A program made the translations under genes and the position numbers. A DNA stretch of 64,000 nucleotides from Ifrita kowaldi (taxonomy: Eukaryota; Chordata; Aves; Passeriformes; Cinclosomatidae). The notes under the pieces are model-generated. The model was given only the letters and a program-made list of their open reading frames with translations. It made no database searches and was not told the origin of the DNA. Numbering within the stretch: the first letter of the stretch is position 1; each line of letters opens with the position of its first letter. Location: NCBI GenBank assembly GCA_013398055.1, contig VZRS01003957.1, positions 62,001-126,000 of the forward strand, written 5' to 3'. Below are positions 12,101-24,100 of the stretch, one piece after another.

Positions 12101-15100
12101 GGGTCAAATCCTTCCCAGGGAAGGAATTCCTGGAATCCCCCAATGTTTTGGACTGGAAAGGGCCTTAAAGCCCACCCAGTGCCACCCCTGCCATGGCAGG
12201 GACACCTCCCACTGTCCCAGGCTGCTCCAAGCCCCAATGTCCAGCCTGGCCTTGGGCACTGCCAGGGATCCAGGGGCAGCCACAGCTGCTCTGGGCATTC
12301 TATCCCAGCTCCTCCCCACCCTCCCAGGGAACAATTCCTTCCCAATATCCCATCCATCCCTGCCCTCTGGCAGTGGAAGCCATTCCCTGTGTGCTGTCCC
12401 TCCATCCTTGTCCCCAGTCCCTCTCCAGCTCTCCTGGAACCCCTTTAGGCTCTGTAAGAGGCTCTGAGCTCTCCCTGGAGTCTTCTCCTCTCCAGGTGAA
12501 CCCCCCCAGCTCTCCTGTGTTTTTGGGGAGTTGATTAGAGATAATTTCATATGTTTTACTGGCACTGCCCCCATCTGAGCATGTTCATGGCCAGACCCAG
12601 AGCCTCCAGTTGAACCAGTGAGAGCTGCATTTGCAAACTGGGCTCCCTGCAGAGCTCCAGGCTGGATCCCCAGCACCAGGGAGGAGCCTGGTTGGACCTG
12701 CCCGGCCACATCAGGACCTCTGCAAGGAGCAGGAGTGCAGCAGCTCTCCAAGGCAGATTTTGGCTGCTCTCTTCTCCACGATCCTGGGAGCTCTGGCTGC
12801 AGAACTTTGGGAAGCAGAGGTTCCTCCATGGGGACCTCTCTTTGCTGCGGGGCTTTTATTCCACAGGTGCAGTTGGGATGTCCTGAGGCAGCACAGGAAG
12901 TGGGCTGGGAGAAGAGAGAAGGATTGTTTGTTCTTCAGTTTGTACAGTGCATCTGATCAGCGTTCTGGAGTTCAGCACTTTAAACTCCAGGACTTCCAAA
13001 TGTTGGTTTATTCATCTAAAACGGTGGGAATTTAGTTTTTTATTAGGGCTGGAATCAGTGCATGGATTTCAGCCAGTGGAGTTTAACACAGGCAGAAATG
13101 CTTTGACTCCTTTGCACCTGAGCAAAGCTGAGAGTGCTCATTTCCAGCAGCAGCTGGAAATATTCCTTGGGAAGCAGTGGGAATGTGGGATGTGAGGCCG
13201 TGGCAGCCTCTGTGTGGTGGCTGCACACACCAGGTGTAAGGAGGTGCCACTAACCAGCCCCGAGGGCTGCACAGAGAAGGTGATGAATCACTTTGGCTCG
13301 TGCTGCAGGAGAGCAGACTGAAAAATCCCCTGTGCTTGAGCCTGTAATTTGGATTTCTGGTCCCAGAGTGTGCATAATGAATTTATCAGCATGTGTTGAT
13401 TCCATGGAACTTCCTCCCTGTTCTCAGGACTGGGACTGCAGTTTTTATTCCACATCTGCTTTGTGCTCTCCCCGTCCTCTCCCAGACAGGGATGCTGTGC
13501 TGTGCAAACCCCTCTTTGCTGGGCTGGAGGGGTGCATGGTGCATCCAGACTCAGTTCTCCAAGTGCTTTTGTATTTTGATGTGTGGCTCCTAAATTCCAG
13601 AGTGTTCCTGTTTTCTGGTGAGGTGCCTAACAGCTGGAAACTTGGGTTTGTGGAATTGAAATGGGTTTTGAAATGGAATTAGTCAAACAATACATTTTTG
13701 TTGAGTTAATGCTCTTAAGTTGGTTTTGTTTGTGTTGGTGAGTTAGTTATTAAAATGAAAAGCACAGCAATTAAACACATCATGTCAGCCACCATCTCTG
13801 TCACGTGTTTCTCTCCATCATCACTCTGATTTTATAGCTTTATGACTTGTTTTATCCAGGATATTAAGCCTGTGGAAAACTGAAATTCAGGTGGGATGTG
13901 CAGGGCTGAAGCACGATCAGAAGCCACCTTAGGGTGCTCCTGAGCTGGGAAGGAGCAGCTGGGAGGTGCCATAAATGAACTTTTTAATGTTTTTCCCCTT
14001 TTTTTCTCTCCTAGGTTGGTACAGGGGCTATACACTGCGGAAGAAATCCAAGAAGGTGAGAGATGCTTGTTTTTCTCTTGGAATAAGGTGGATTTTTGGT
14101 GCTGGGTGTGTGGGTTTGTGGAGGTCTCTGGTGCTGATGGAGCTGGATCCCAGGTGTACACTGGTCACTGCTGCTCTGTGTCCTCAGCCTCTGGCCAACG
14201 GGAATTTTTCAAGTTAATAAAAACTTATTTTAGCAAGGCCTTAGAGGATGAGTGGCATATCCAGCTCTGGGGTCCAGAGGAAGGACATGGAGCTGCTGGA
14301 GAGCATCCAGAGGAGGCACCAGGATGATCAGAAGGATGGAGCAACTCTGCTGGGAGGAAAGGCTGGGAATTTGGATTGTTCAGTCTGGATAGGGGAAGCT
14401 TTGGGATGAGCTCATTGTGGCTTCCCAGTGCCTGAAGGAAGCACAGGAAAGATGGAGAGAGACTTTGGACAAGGGATGGAGGGACAGGACACAGGGAATG
14501 GCTGTAAGCTGGAGAAGGGGAGATGTAGATGGGATATTGGGAAGGAATTGTTCCCTGGGAGGGTGGGCAGGCCCTGGCACAGGGGGCCCAGAGCAGCTGT
14601 GGCTGCCCCTGGATCCCTGGCAGTGCCCAAGGCCAGGCTGGACATTGGGGCTGGGAGCAGCCTGGGACAGTGGGAGATGTCCCTGCCATGGCAGGGGTGG
14701 CACTGGATGGGCTTTAAGATCTCTTTTAAGGTCCCTTCCAAGCCAGGCTGTTCTATGTTTCTGTGATCCCATTTGTGCAGTTTAAAGGTGAATCAGTCCC
14801 TGGATGTGTCTTGATGTGCATCACCTCCTTTTGGGCAGTGACTGCTGCCCCAAGCCTTTGCCTCAGTAAAAAGTTCAGACCATGATGTTCTCCTTGGGTT
14901 ATTTAGAGGCTGATACTGCTCCAGTGTCTGTTAAATGATGAATTCCTGGTGAAATGCAGCTGCAGCTTGCAGAGGGATGGGGAGCCCCAGCTTGGGATTT
15001 TTCAGTCCTTCCCTTTGGAGAGGAGGAGGAGGCTTCTCCTGCAGTGTAATTCCAGTGTGCACCAAGGGCTGCATTTACAGCAGCTTTGCTGAAATGAAAG

Positions 15101-18100
15101 GAGAGCAAACCACACAAACACTGCTTGCAGCATCGTGTTTTATTTTTTGAGCCTTTGACTTCACAGTAGTAATTAAACAAAATTAAACTTCAGGGTTTGC
15201 TTCTTTTTTTCACCGGGACTCTGCAAATGCCATGTTTGCCTCCAGAGGTGTGTTTTTAGTTGAGTCTGCATGTCTGAAAGTCCAGAGCTGTGTGGTTCAT
15301 CCCACCCATTTCCTTACCAGGCCTGGGTTTTTATTCTATTTTTGTATTTTCCTTTTTTTTTTTTTTTCTGTGAATACATTAAATTTCTCCCAAACCATAT
15401 TTCATGAAAGTGCTTTTTACAGTCTGAGAAGCAATTAGACACGTTTCTTGCCTTAAATTAATTCCATGTGTTGCTGCATTTGTCTGACTGCCACTAAATT
15501 TAGTGATTTTTAAAATATTTTTTAAACTGGGATAAAAAGACACGAGTCCCATGCACTATTTCCCCCAGTGGCTTTCCAAAGCTTTCTATTATTGCATTCC
15601 CAGAAGATCAGAAAACTAAACTCCCACCTTGAAGGGTGAGATGGGGGAAGTTGTTTTATCAGCTTGAATTAGTTTATTTTAAAAATATTGTTTTACTTCT
15701 GGGATGTTGATTAATTTAGAATATTTTTTCAGAGGAGCTGCAAGGTTGCAGTTACATCTTCTTGAAAGGACAGGCAATACAAAAATTCAATATCTGTTAA
15801 AAAACCCCAAACACAACTCTTCTGGTGCTTGAGGGTGGGAATGGCTCTGCACCCCCAGCAGTGTCTTGGCATATTTTATGTACTAAACACAATATGTTGT
15901 GTTCAGCTGATTATTTAACACATTTTTTTCCTCTCCTTCCCTCTCCAAGGGCATATTCCCTGCCTCCTACATCCACCTTAAGGAAGCAATCGTTGAAGGC
16001 AAAGGGTAAGTTGGGTTTGAAAAGAACAAAACTCCTTTTTCCTGTTTTACCCACCTCATTTCAGTGCATTTTCAGGTCACTTACACTGTTTCCAGGTAGT
16101 TTTTTGCCTTACTGTGAAATTATTTTGTGATTTTCCCGTTCCCTTCCCTGGTGTGTGCAACACTGAGTGGTTTGAGCTGTGTTTGTTGTTCAGCAGCTGT
16201 TCAGATCCTTATTTGTCAAATCAGCTTTGCTGGACATGCAGGTAGAAGTCTCTAACAGGAATATAAAAGTTGTATTAAAAACCACGAAAAAACCCACAAC
16301 CAAATCCCAGGGGAAAAAGGAAAGGTGGAGTGAAATTAATAAATCATTACCCAGGTATGAAATGGAGTGAAACAGGATTAAAATATTTCATTCCTTTGTG
16401 CCTGATTTATTTTTATACTCTGTTAAATATGTAAATGATCAAACTACTAATCATGAGGTTGCTGCATAATGACATCTTTCTTGCTGATTGCAAAACTGCC
16501 TTTAAGTACCCTACTTCTGCAATATTAAAAGATCTAGCTGGTGTTTCTTACCTTCATGGCACCTCATTTTAAAACAAATCATGCAGGAACTTTGTGGTAA
16601 TGAATTGAATCTTAATTTTTCACTGCAAGACCAATATTTTGAAAAAAAGAAGAATTACAGGGGAGTATCGTGGTGGTGTAGGTTGGGCACGTCTGGTTTT
16701 ATTCTTGGTTGTTTCTTGTAAAATAAATATCTTGGTAATGAATGTTATAGTGAGGTGTATTTGGATATCCTGGTGAGTGTAGAAATGAGGAGAGGCTGGG
16801 AAGAGTTCTCAAGGGTGTGGAGTGATAGGATAAGAGGGGATGGCCTTAAACTGAAGGAGGGAAGGCTTAGATGGGATATTGGGAAGGAATTGTTCCCTGG
16901 GAGGGTGGGCAGGCCCTGGCACAGGGTGCCCAGAGCAGCTGTGGCTGCCCCTGGATCCCTGTCAGTGCCAAAGCCAGGCTGGGCAGGGCTTGGAGCAGCC
17001 TGGGACAGTGGAAGGTGTCCCTGCCCATGGAAGGGGGTGGAGCAAGATCATCTTTAAGATCCCTTCCAACCCAAACCATTCCATGATCTCAGCCCATCAA
17101 AATACCCTTGATATGGTGTGGCTGTACTGGTGTCCAGTGCTTCCATATCTGATAATCTTATTTTTGCTTATAAATTTATAATAAGTGCTGCTAATTCCAA
17201 CCCAGTTTGATTCAGTTCCCATTGGAAATGAACAGTTCTTCTCTAGGAATGATTCTGGATTAGGTGATTTTGATTAGATATCAGCATAAAAACTTCCACA
17301 GGAGAGGCCATCAAGCCTTGACCCAGGCTGCTCAGGGCAGTGGTGGAGTCACCATTCCTGGAATTGCTCACAAAATGTGTGGCTGTGGCACGTGGGGGCA
17401 TGGCTTAGTGGTGACCATGGTGCTGCTGGTTGCACTCAGTGACCTTAAAGCTCCTTTCAAACCTTAATTCTGTGGTTCTTCTTTCTGCTGCTGAATTCAG
17501 CCTCGTTTTTTTCCCCTCTTCAGCCAACATGAGACAGTGATCCCCAACGAGCTGCCCCTGATCCAGGAGGTCACCACCACGCTGAGGGAATGGTCCATCA
17601 TCTGGAGGCAGCTGTACGTGGTACGTGCAGCTCGGGAAAACATTTACACTGGGAGAGCTTGGTGGGAAACGTGGTGCTGGGAGATACAGGGAGGAGCTGC
17701 TCTTTATGGAGGAACTGTTAATGAAATTCCCCTTGTGGTGTTTCTAAAGGCAGCTTCCAGTGCTGAAAATCTGTGTAGCATCATCTCTGTTAAAGCACAA
17801 ATCTCAGCAGTGATTCTCTTGCCCGATTTTTCAAATCCCTTTCTTTTCTTGTGCAGAATCAGGTTTTTTTTAGAGTGTTACCTTGGTCAAGCAACAATCT
17901 GTTGAGTGATTGTGACCCCTTTTTCATGTGGGTTCTATTATAGAAAATATATTTGATTTGTAAGGTGTATACAGATATGGAGTGATTCAACATGTAATTT
18001 TATTAAAGAAATTTAAAAAATAGTTTTCAGGCTATTTCTTAAGGCTGTTGGTCTGTGTTATTGAATAACTGAGTATTTAATGTTGAATTTGGAGGTATAA

Positions 18101-21100
18101 ACTGAAAGCTTTGTAAATTTATCAGTGTAGGCCTTTAACTTCTCAGTATTCCTTTACTTGAAGTTGATTGCCCCCAAATTATTGACACCTGAACTTGCAT
18201 CCCTGCTCATTTTGATATGCTAAGGTTCCAGACACATAAGAATATATTCTTAGACATTCATAGTGATAACTATTGATGGTCCCTCAGATGGGAACATAGA
18301 AGAACAGAGATGAAAGTGCACATGGGTGGGATCAGGAGTTGAAACTTCCATTTAAAAGTGCAGTTCAGCTGTAAAGCAAGACCTGCTGTTGGATTTAAGG
18401 TACCTGGCTCCCACTTGTGATGCTCTCATTGTGCAAGGTCACTGTAACAAGATAATGGGAACATGAAATTCCTTTATTTAAAGCAGGGTTTAATGCAGTC
18501 TCTGTTTCCCATAAATATGTTTGAAATCTTGTATCATAAAAGTGCAAGCTGTGTAATGAAGACACCGAGTGGTAATGAAGATGTTTGTGCTGACTAATGT
18601 GGCTTTTAATCACACCCATGAAAATAAAGATTAGGAGTAAGAATGTAATGGAAATGATGTAGTGTGGCAATAGAGGAGATGAAGGATAATATCTTCTATG
18701 AAAAGAAACAGATTATGTATTGAAGAGAGAGCTTTAAGGTGTTGGAATAGCAGGGAGTTTGTGTGCTGAGGAGCAGGGAAGAAGTAGACAGGCAGAAATA
18801 AAAGTAGGAGGATCAGAATCTCAGGAGGGCACTGAGAACAGCTTTGCCCTTGGTTCCACTGCTGGAGAATCCCAGAATGGTTTGGGATGGAAGGGATTTT
18901 AAAGCCCATCCAGTGCCAGCCTGGCCTTGGACACTTGCAGGGTGGGAAGTGGGGCTGGGGCTGGGAGCAGCCTGGGGTAGGGGAAAGTGTCCCTGCCCGT
19001 GGCTGGGGTGGCACTGGGTTGGCTTTAAGATCCTTTCCAAACCATCCCACTCTATGATTCCGTGCTAAACAATACTTCACTGCTTTGCTGATAGTTTGGA
19101 ATCCAAGAGCAGGCAATCTTTGGTTCACTGGAGGCAGCTGCTTTCAGACTGGGCAGTCTGCAGCTTTGAGGGATATTCCATGCTGTCCATATCCTGCTTA
19201 TCAAAACCCATTAGAGGGCCACATTTATGCCTTGATTCAGTTTGTAATTTGTGTTTGACTCTTGAATGGATGTTCAGATTTTGTTTGCAGAGAGCAGGGG
19301 ATGTGGAATGTTTCCCATCTCTGTGGTTTGACTGCCTGCAGCCTCGAAAATCAGGAACCTCTTCCCCATTTGGATTTGTCTGTATTTAGCTTCCAGCCAT
19401 ATGTGCCTGTTGTGTCTTTCTCTGCTACATTAAAGAGCTTTTAATAATGGGTATTTTCTCTCTGTGAAGGTTCTCCCACTATAATCAAGCCAGCTTTTGG
19501 ATAATCTGAACAGACTGAGGTCTTTAAGTTTCACAGTTAGATATCCTTTTCCCAGAGCCTTGGAGTCATTATGTTCTTTTCCTGCATCTTCTGCAGTTTT
19601 TCCTTGGTTTTTCTTTTTTAGTGGAGAATTTAATTGTAATTATTTTATTATTCCTAGCTTAGCTGAGTGTTGCCAAGGAAAGTTTGTGTGTGCTGCTGGC
19701 AGTATTTAATATCCACAGTTCCAGGCTTTAGAAACAATTCAAGTATTTAACTTCCTATCAAGTTTAGGTCTTTCCTGGTGTTTCACTGTCCTTTAAAAGT
19801 TACCTGTGGGCTTGTATGGCACTGATGTGCACAGTGAGGGATTTTGAAGTGTTGTTGTGGAGGTTTAACCAGGGAGGGGAAGGATTCTCCCATCTGTTGC
19901 AGATGGGCAGAACTTGAGCCTCTTGCTGTTCAAATGCACCATTTCCAGTCCTGCTCTGCTCAGTGCAGAGGGTCACTGAATAAAGCTACCCTGAGAATCA
20001 ATAAAAGGACATTTTCCCCTTGAATGCCTGAAAGCAGCATGACCCAGGTTTTAGGGTAACATGAAAATGAGCATTTATCCCTATTTAGCTCCTTAAAGCT
20101 GAGGGCAGGACTCTGAGTATTCAGTGTTCTGTGCTGTAGGAAGTGAGGCTCCTGTTTCACAGCTCATGTAGACTTACCCTTTGAATTCATCTTTACAATT
20201 GCAATTTATCCTGTCTATTCACAAGCCTCCAAACCTGATTTCTCCCTGTTTTTTCCCCCCAAAACAGCAGGACAACAGGGAGATGTTCCGCAGCGTCCGG
20301 CACATGATTTACGACCTGATTGAGTGGAGATCCCAAATCCTCTCCGGGACCCTGCCCCAAGATGAGCTCAAGGAGCTGAAAAAGAAAGTGACTGCCAAAA
20401 TTGATTATGGCAACAGGTTTGTGAACAGCATCTTCCAAGTTTTTTCTGCCTGCAACCAGCTCACCCTGTGTAAGGCACATCAGCTGTCAAGGACTTCTTG
20501 CAGGATTCCTTTTTCCCCTGTAGTTGTAGAGGTGAAATATTTGTGTATTCACACTTCTGTTACAGCAAGATAAAGATGGAAGTTGATGCAGCATCTTTAA
20601 AGTAAAATATGTAAGGTGGAATCCATCTCTCTCTCCTGATGCTGTCATCAATTTGGTGCTGGTATGAGCTATAATTTTTTAAGGCCAACTCAAAAGTGCA
20701 AAAAACCCCAGGATTTTAAACTCCACTTGCTTCTGCAGCACAAACAGTTGTCACCTTCTGAGCACCACCAGCTGCCTGTGCCCTCGAGTCACTCAGCTGC
20801 AATGGGATGTTGAAGGATTTGGCTCAGAAGCATCATGTAGCTCTTGGTTCCTCTCCTTCCACAGAATCCAGCTGGCAGCACAGGATTAACAGGGAGATTT
20901 CATAAAAGAAAGGAGCAATTTAGCACAAGAGAGTGGAAGTTGGGAAGGAAATACTGACCCAAAAGAGGCAGCAGTGCAGGCTGCATGTGTTGGGATGTTT
21001 TGGTGATTCAGATGTGTTCTCTTCCCAGACAGCTGCCTGGGTTTCAGCACAATTTTTGTAAATCAAAGTTTTAGGTACTAACTTGTCTATACAGTTTGAC

Positions 21101-24100
21101 TTTCCATTTTGATCAAAAAGGAGAAATCAACTCTTACTCTTCATCATTTGAAGCAGTGTTTTGAATGCTGAGAGGCAATGCTGTAGTGCTCCTTTCCAGT
21201 CTTGCCCATCTTGTGGAATTCTGTTGTCCTGCACACCTGGGGAGTGACAAAGTTTTTACCAACCCAGTCTTTAAATTCTTTGTGATGCAAATATCCCACT
21301 ATATTTCAGCTATTTGTGTTTAATTCCTTAAGAACTACCAGATTTGCAGTATTTGTGCTGGGGTACTTTATCAGCAAAAGCTGTGATTAAAAAAAAATTT
21401 AAAAGAAATTTAAAAATAATATTAAAAAATTTTAAATAAAAATGAAAATAATAACTGCATTCAGTCAGTAATTATCATTTGTAATCTGAGATATGGACAG
21501 TGGCACCTCTGCAGACAATTAACCAGATGTTGTTGGGATTATTTGTTTGGCTACTGGATTTTCCCATCTGCCCAAGGAGTTGGTAAAAGTTGCTCTGAAT
21601 AACCTCCAGATGCTCAGCCTTCAAGCACAGTGGAACATCTTGTGCTGTGCTTTGTATTCCTCGTGTGCTGATGGCCTAATTAAGTGATCAGAGCGTTCTC
21701 TGGGGAGTGCAGGAGGGAGGTGAATGTGAACTTTGGAGTAAATCCTCACCACTGAAAGATAACATATGTTTCTAATAAAATCCTGCATCACTTGTGCCTC
21801 AAAGAAGCATGAATGGGGATTTTAGGATCCAGACAGAATGAATTCATTAGCTGCTTTAGAAATACTAGGTGATCTTTAAGGTCCCAACCCAAATAATTCT
21901 AAATGCTTTCTGTCCTAATCATATCCTCACTTTTCCTGACTTGTGAAACACTGATTTGTAAATAAGACTTTTTTTCCCTTCTATAAATACAGACAGAAAT
22001 TTTGCAGCATATTGTCAGAATTACTGAGAAAGCAAAAATGGCCTTAGGAATCTGTATTTTTAATATCTTTCTGAAATTGGGTCAGGTAAATTTTGTTGTG
22101 AAAACGCTGATTTTTTTTTTTTTTTTTTTTTCAGTTGCAAATATTTGTAACTGGGACACTTAAGAAAGAAATATTCAGATTTTTTCCCAAGCATCATTTT
22201 TAAGTTAAAGGCTAAAACAAAGGAATTGAATCAAAGGAGGGTTTGCTTCGACTTCTTTGGCAGTCTGTGCAAACATTGGTGTGTTGTAGTCTGGGTTATG
22301 AGTCTTTCCCTGAGTTTCTGAGCTTTTCCCCTGGCCCAGGCAGTTTCCCCATGGAAGGACTGCAGGACTGACAGTTCCAGTGCTCCGTGGGTGTTTCTCC
22401 TGCTGTGGCTGCTGGCCAGGGAACAGTAGTAGGGAGGAGGAAAACATCTTTGGCTGCTTTTCTGTTTGGTTTCGATGATGAAACCGTTTTCTCAGCAGAA
22501 AACTCATCTGGGAGTGTGATGTTCTGGGGATGCTGGAGAGCTTTGTGGTGGCTGGGTCTGGGTCCAGAGCAGAGTTTAGGAGGTGCTGCTTAAAAATCTG
22601 CAGCTTGAGTGATGTTTGTCTCTCCTGCAATTAATGCAGTGCAATTAATTGGAGGGGTTTGGGTGTTGACCCCACTCAAGGGTTTAACACCTCCAGGTCT
22701 GGAAGGGGTGAGGAGGAATCCTTCAAGTCCATGGAAACATCTTTGTGTGCCCCAGCTCCTGCTTTCACGTGCTTGCAGGTTATGCCCAGAGGGAATTTCC
22801 TTTCAGTTATCAGACACAGCAAATTTGATTTAAGCTCATCGAGCAAAGATATTTCAACCCCAAAGTTCCAGCAGCTCTACTGGGACAGCTGAGCACAGAG
22901 TTAGAAGGAAATAGGGGGTGCATTTATTGGGATGGAGGTGACAAGGTCAGTCCTAGGGAAGGGACCTGGTTTTTTAACCCTTGGCTCTGCTGCCAGCACT
23001 GTGGAAAAATGTGAAAGGTTTTTCCTGAGTGTGGATTTGATGATGGCAGAAACCTTCCTCTCTGCAGAAGGTAATTGTGGATGTTAAGGCCCTGCTGACA
23101 GAAATCTGCCTCCTGCTGTAAATAAGGGGAAACAACTTCTGCCTTACTTTGTGGGCTTTGGGTAAAACACGAATTTGCAGTTGGAGGAGAGGGTGGACTG
23201 GGAGACATGAGCTGTGTGTGGTGGGACTTGGTTGCTCAAACTGTTGGATAAATCAGAGGAGGAGCTCAAGTCTCTGGCAAATTTATTTGTTTAAGAAATT
23301 GCTTCCCCAGCTGTTGTGCTGTTTGATTTCCATCAGTTCTCCCTGTGCTGTGGGAATAAGTGCCTTGGATCTCCAGGGTTGCTGACATGTTAAATTGCAT
23401 TATCATGTCTCAAATAATTTCTTTTCCATCACGTGTCAGGTGTGCAGGTTGAACACTTGGCAGGTGTTTTTTAGGCATTCCTTGGAGCGCTGCTCATCCA
23501 CAGCCATTTCTTCTGTCTTGTGTAGAATTCTGGATTTGGATCTGGTGGTTAGAGATGAAGATGGCAACATCTTGGACCCAGAGCAGACCAGCACCATCAG
23601 CCTTTTCAGAGCACATGAAATAGCTTCCAAGCAAGTGGAAGAGAGGCTACAGGAGGAAAAAGTGAGAGACACTCTGGCTTTTCCCTGTGAAACACAAGGC
23701 TGTAAACTTAATTGGATGACTGTTATTTTTAGCATTGGTAATGAGGGATTTGATGTGTTTATGAAGAATTATCAGGCTTAAACATTTTGTGGGAACTTGT
23801 ATGTCTTAGGCTGGTTTTTTTTTTTCATCCCTTAAAGGGTTTAGTAGAATTTACGGTTCAGACCTATATGAAAAAATCAGCTGCATTTGTAGGTTAATAT
23901 CAGAGGCGTGCATGTGAGAGGTTTGTAAATTAGGCTGTCATCAGAGTTTGAGAATCACAAAGAATAAAATCCTCATTCTTGTGTGGCTTCCTTATGCCAA
24001 TCCTAAAAACTTGCTTTTGAAATAAAAGGGGCAGATTTAAAGCCCTTCTCAGTCTTGAATTTGTCAGCACCTTTGCAGTTCAAAATCCTTATTTTGAAAA

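Larger units (their letters stand above)
16006..17523 (+). other. DOCK1: DOCK1 intron 4
   Basis: 1.5 kb carrying two sense CR1 copies of different subtypes (about 16785-17087 and 17316-17485). The second ends about 38 bp before the exon 5 acceptor. Confidence 0.85.
17621..20267 (+). other. DOCK1: DOCK1 intron 5
   Basis: 2.6 kb, AT-rich, with a head-to-head pair of CR1 3' ends at about 18866-19063. Nothing else is recognisable. Confidence 0.85.
20417..23525 (+). other. DOCK1: DOCK1 intron 6
   Basis: 3.1 kb without recognisable CR1. It contains an A/T low-complexity block at about 21386-21455 and a run of 21 T at 22111-22131 followed by CAG. No additional exon is required by phase. Confidence 0.82.

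Noticed and set aside
12043..12956. Long overlapping frames on both strands (up to 241 codons on the minus strand)
   Set aside because: They run through an antisense CR1 fragment; the Pro/Ser/Gly-rich products are typical of translated GC-rich CR1 3' regions, and the same peptides recur at 14225-14785, 52457-53211 and 59023-59373.
22081..22160. (T)21-CAG as an extra exon acceptor in intron 6
   Set aside because: The downstream sequence has no conserved coding content, and phases of exons 6 and 7 already match directly.
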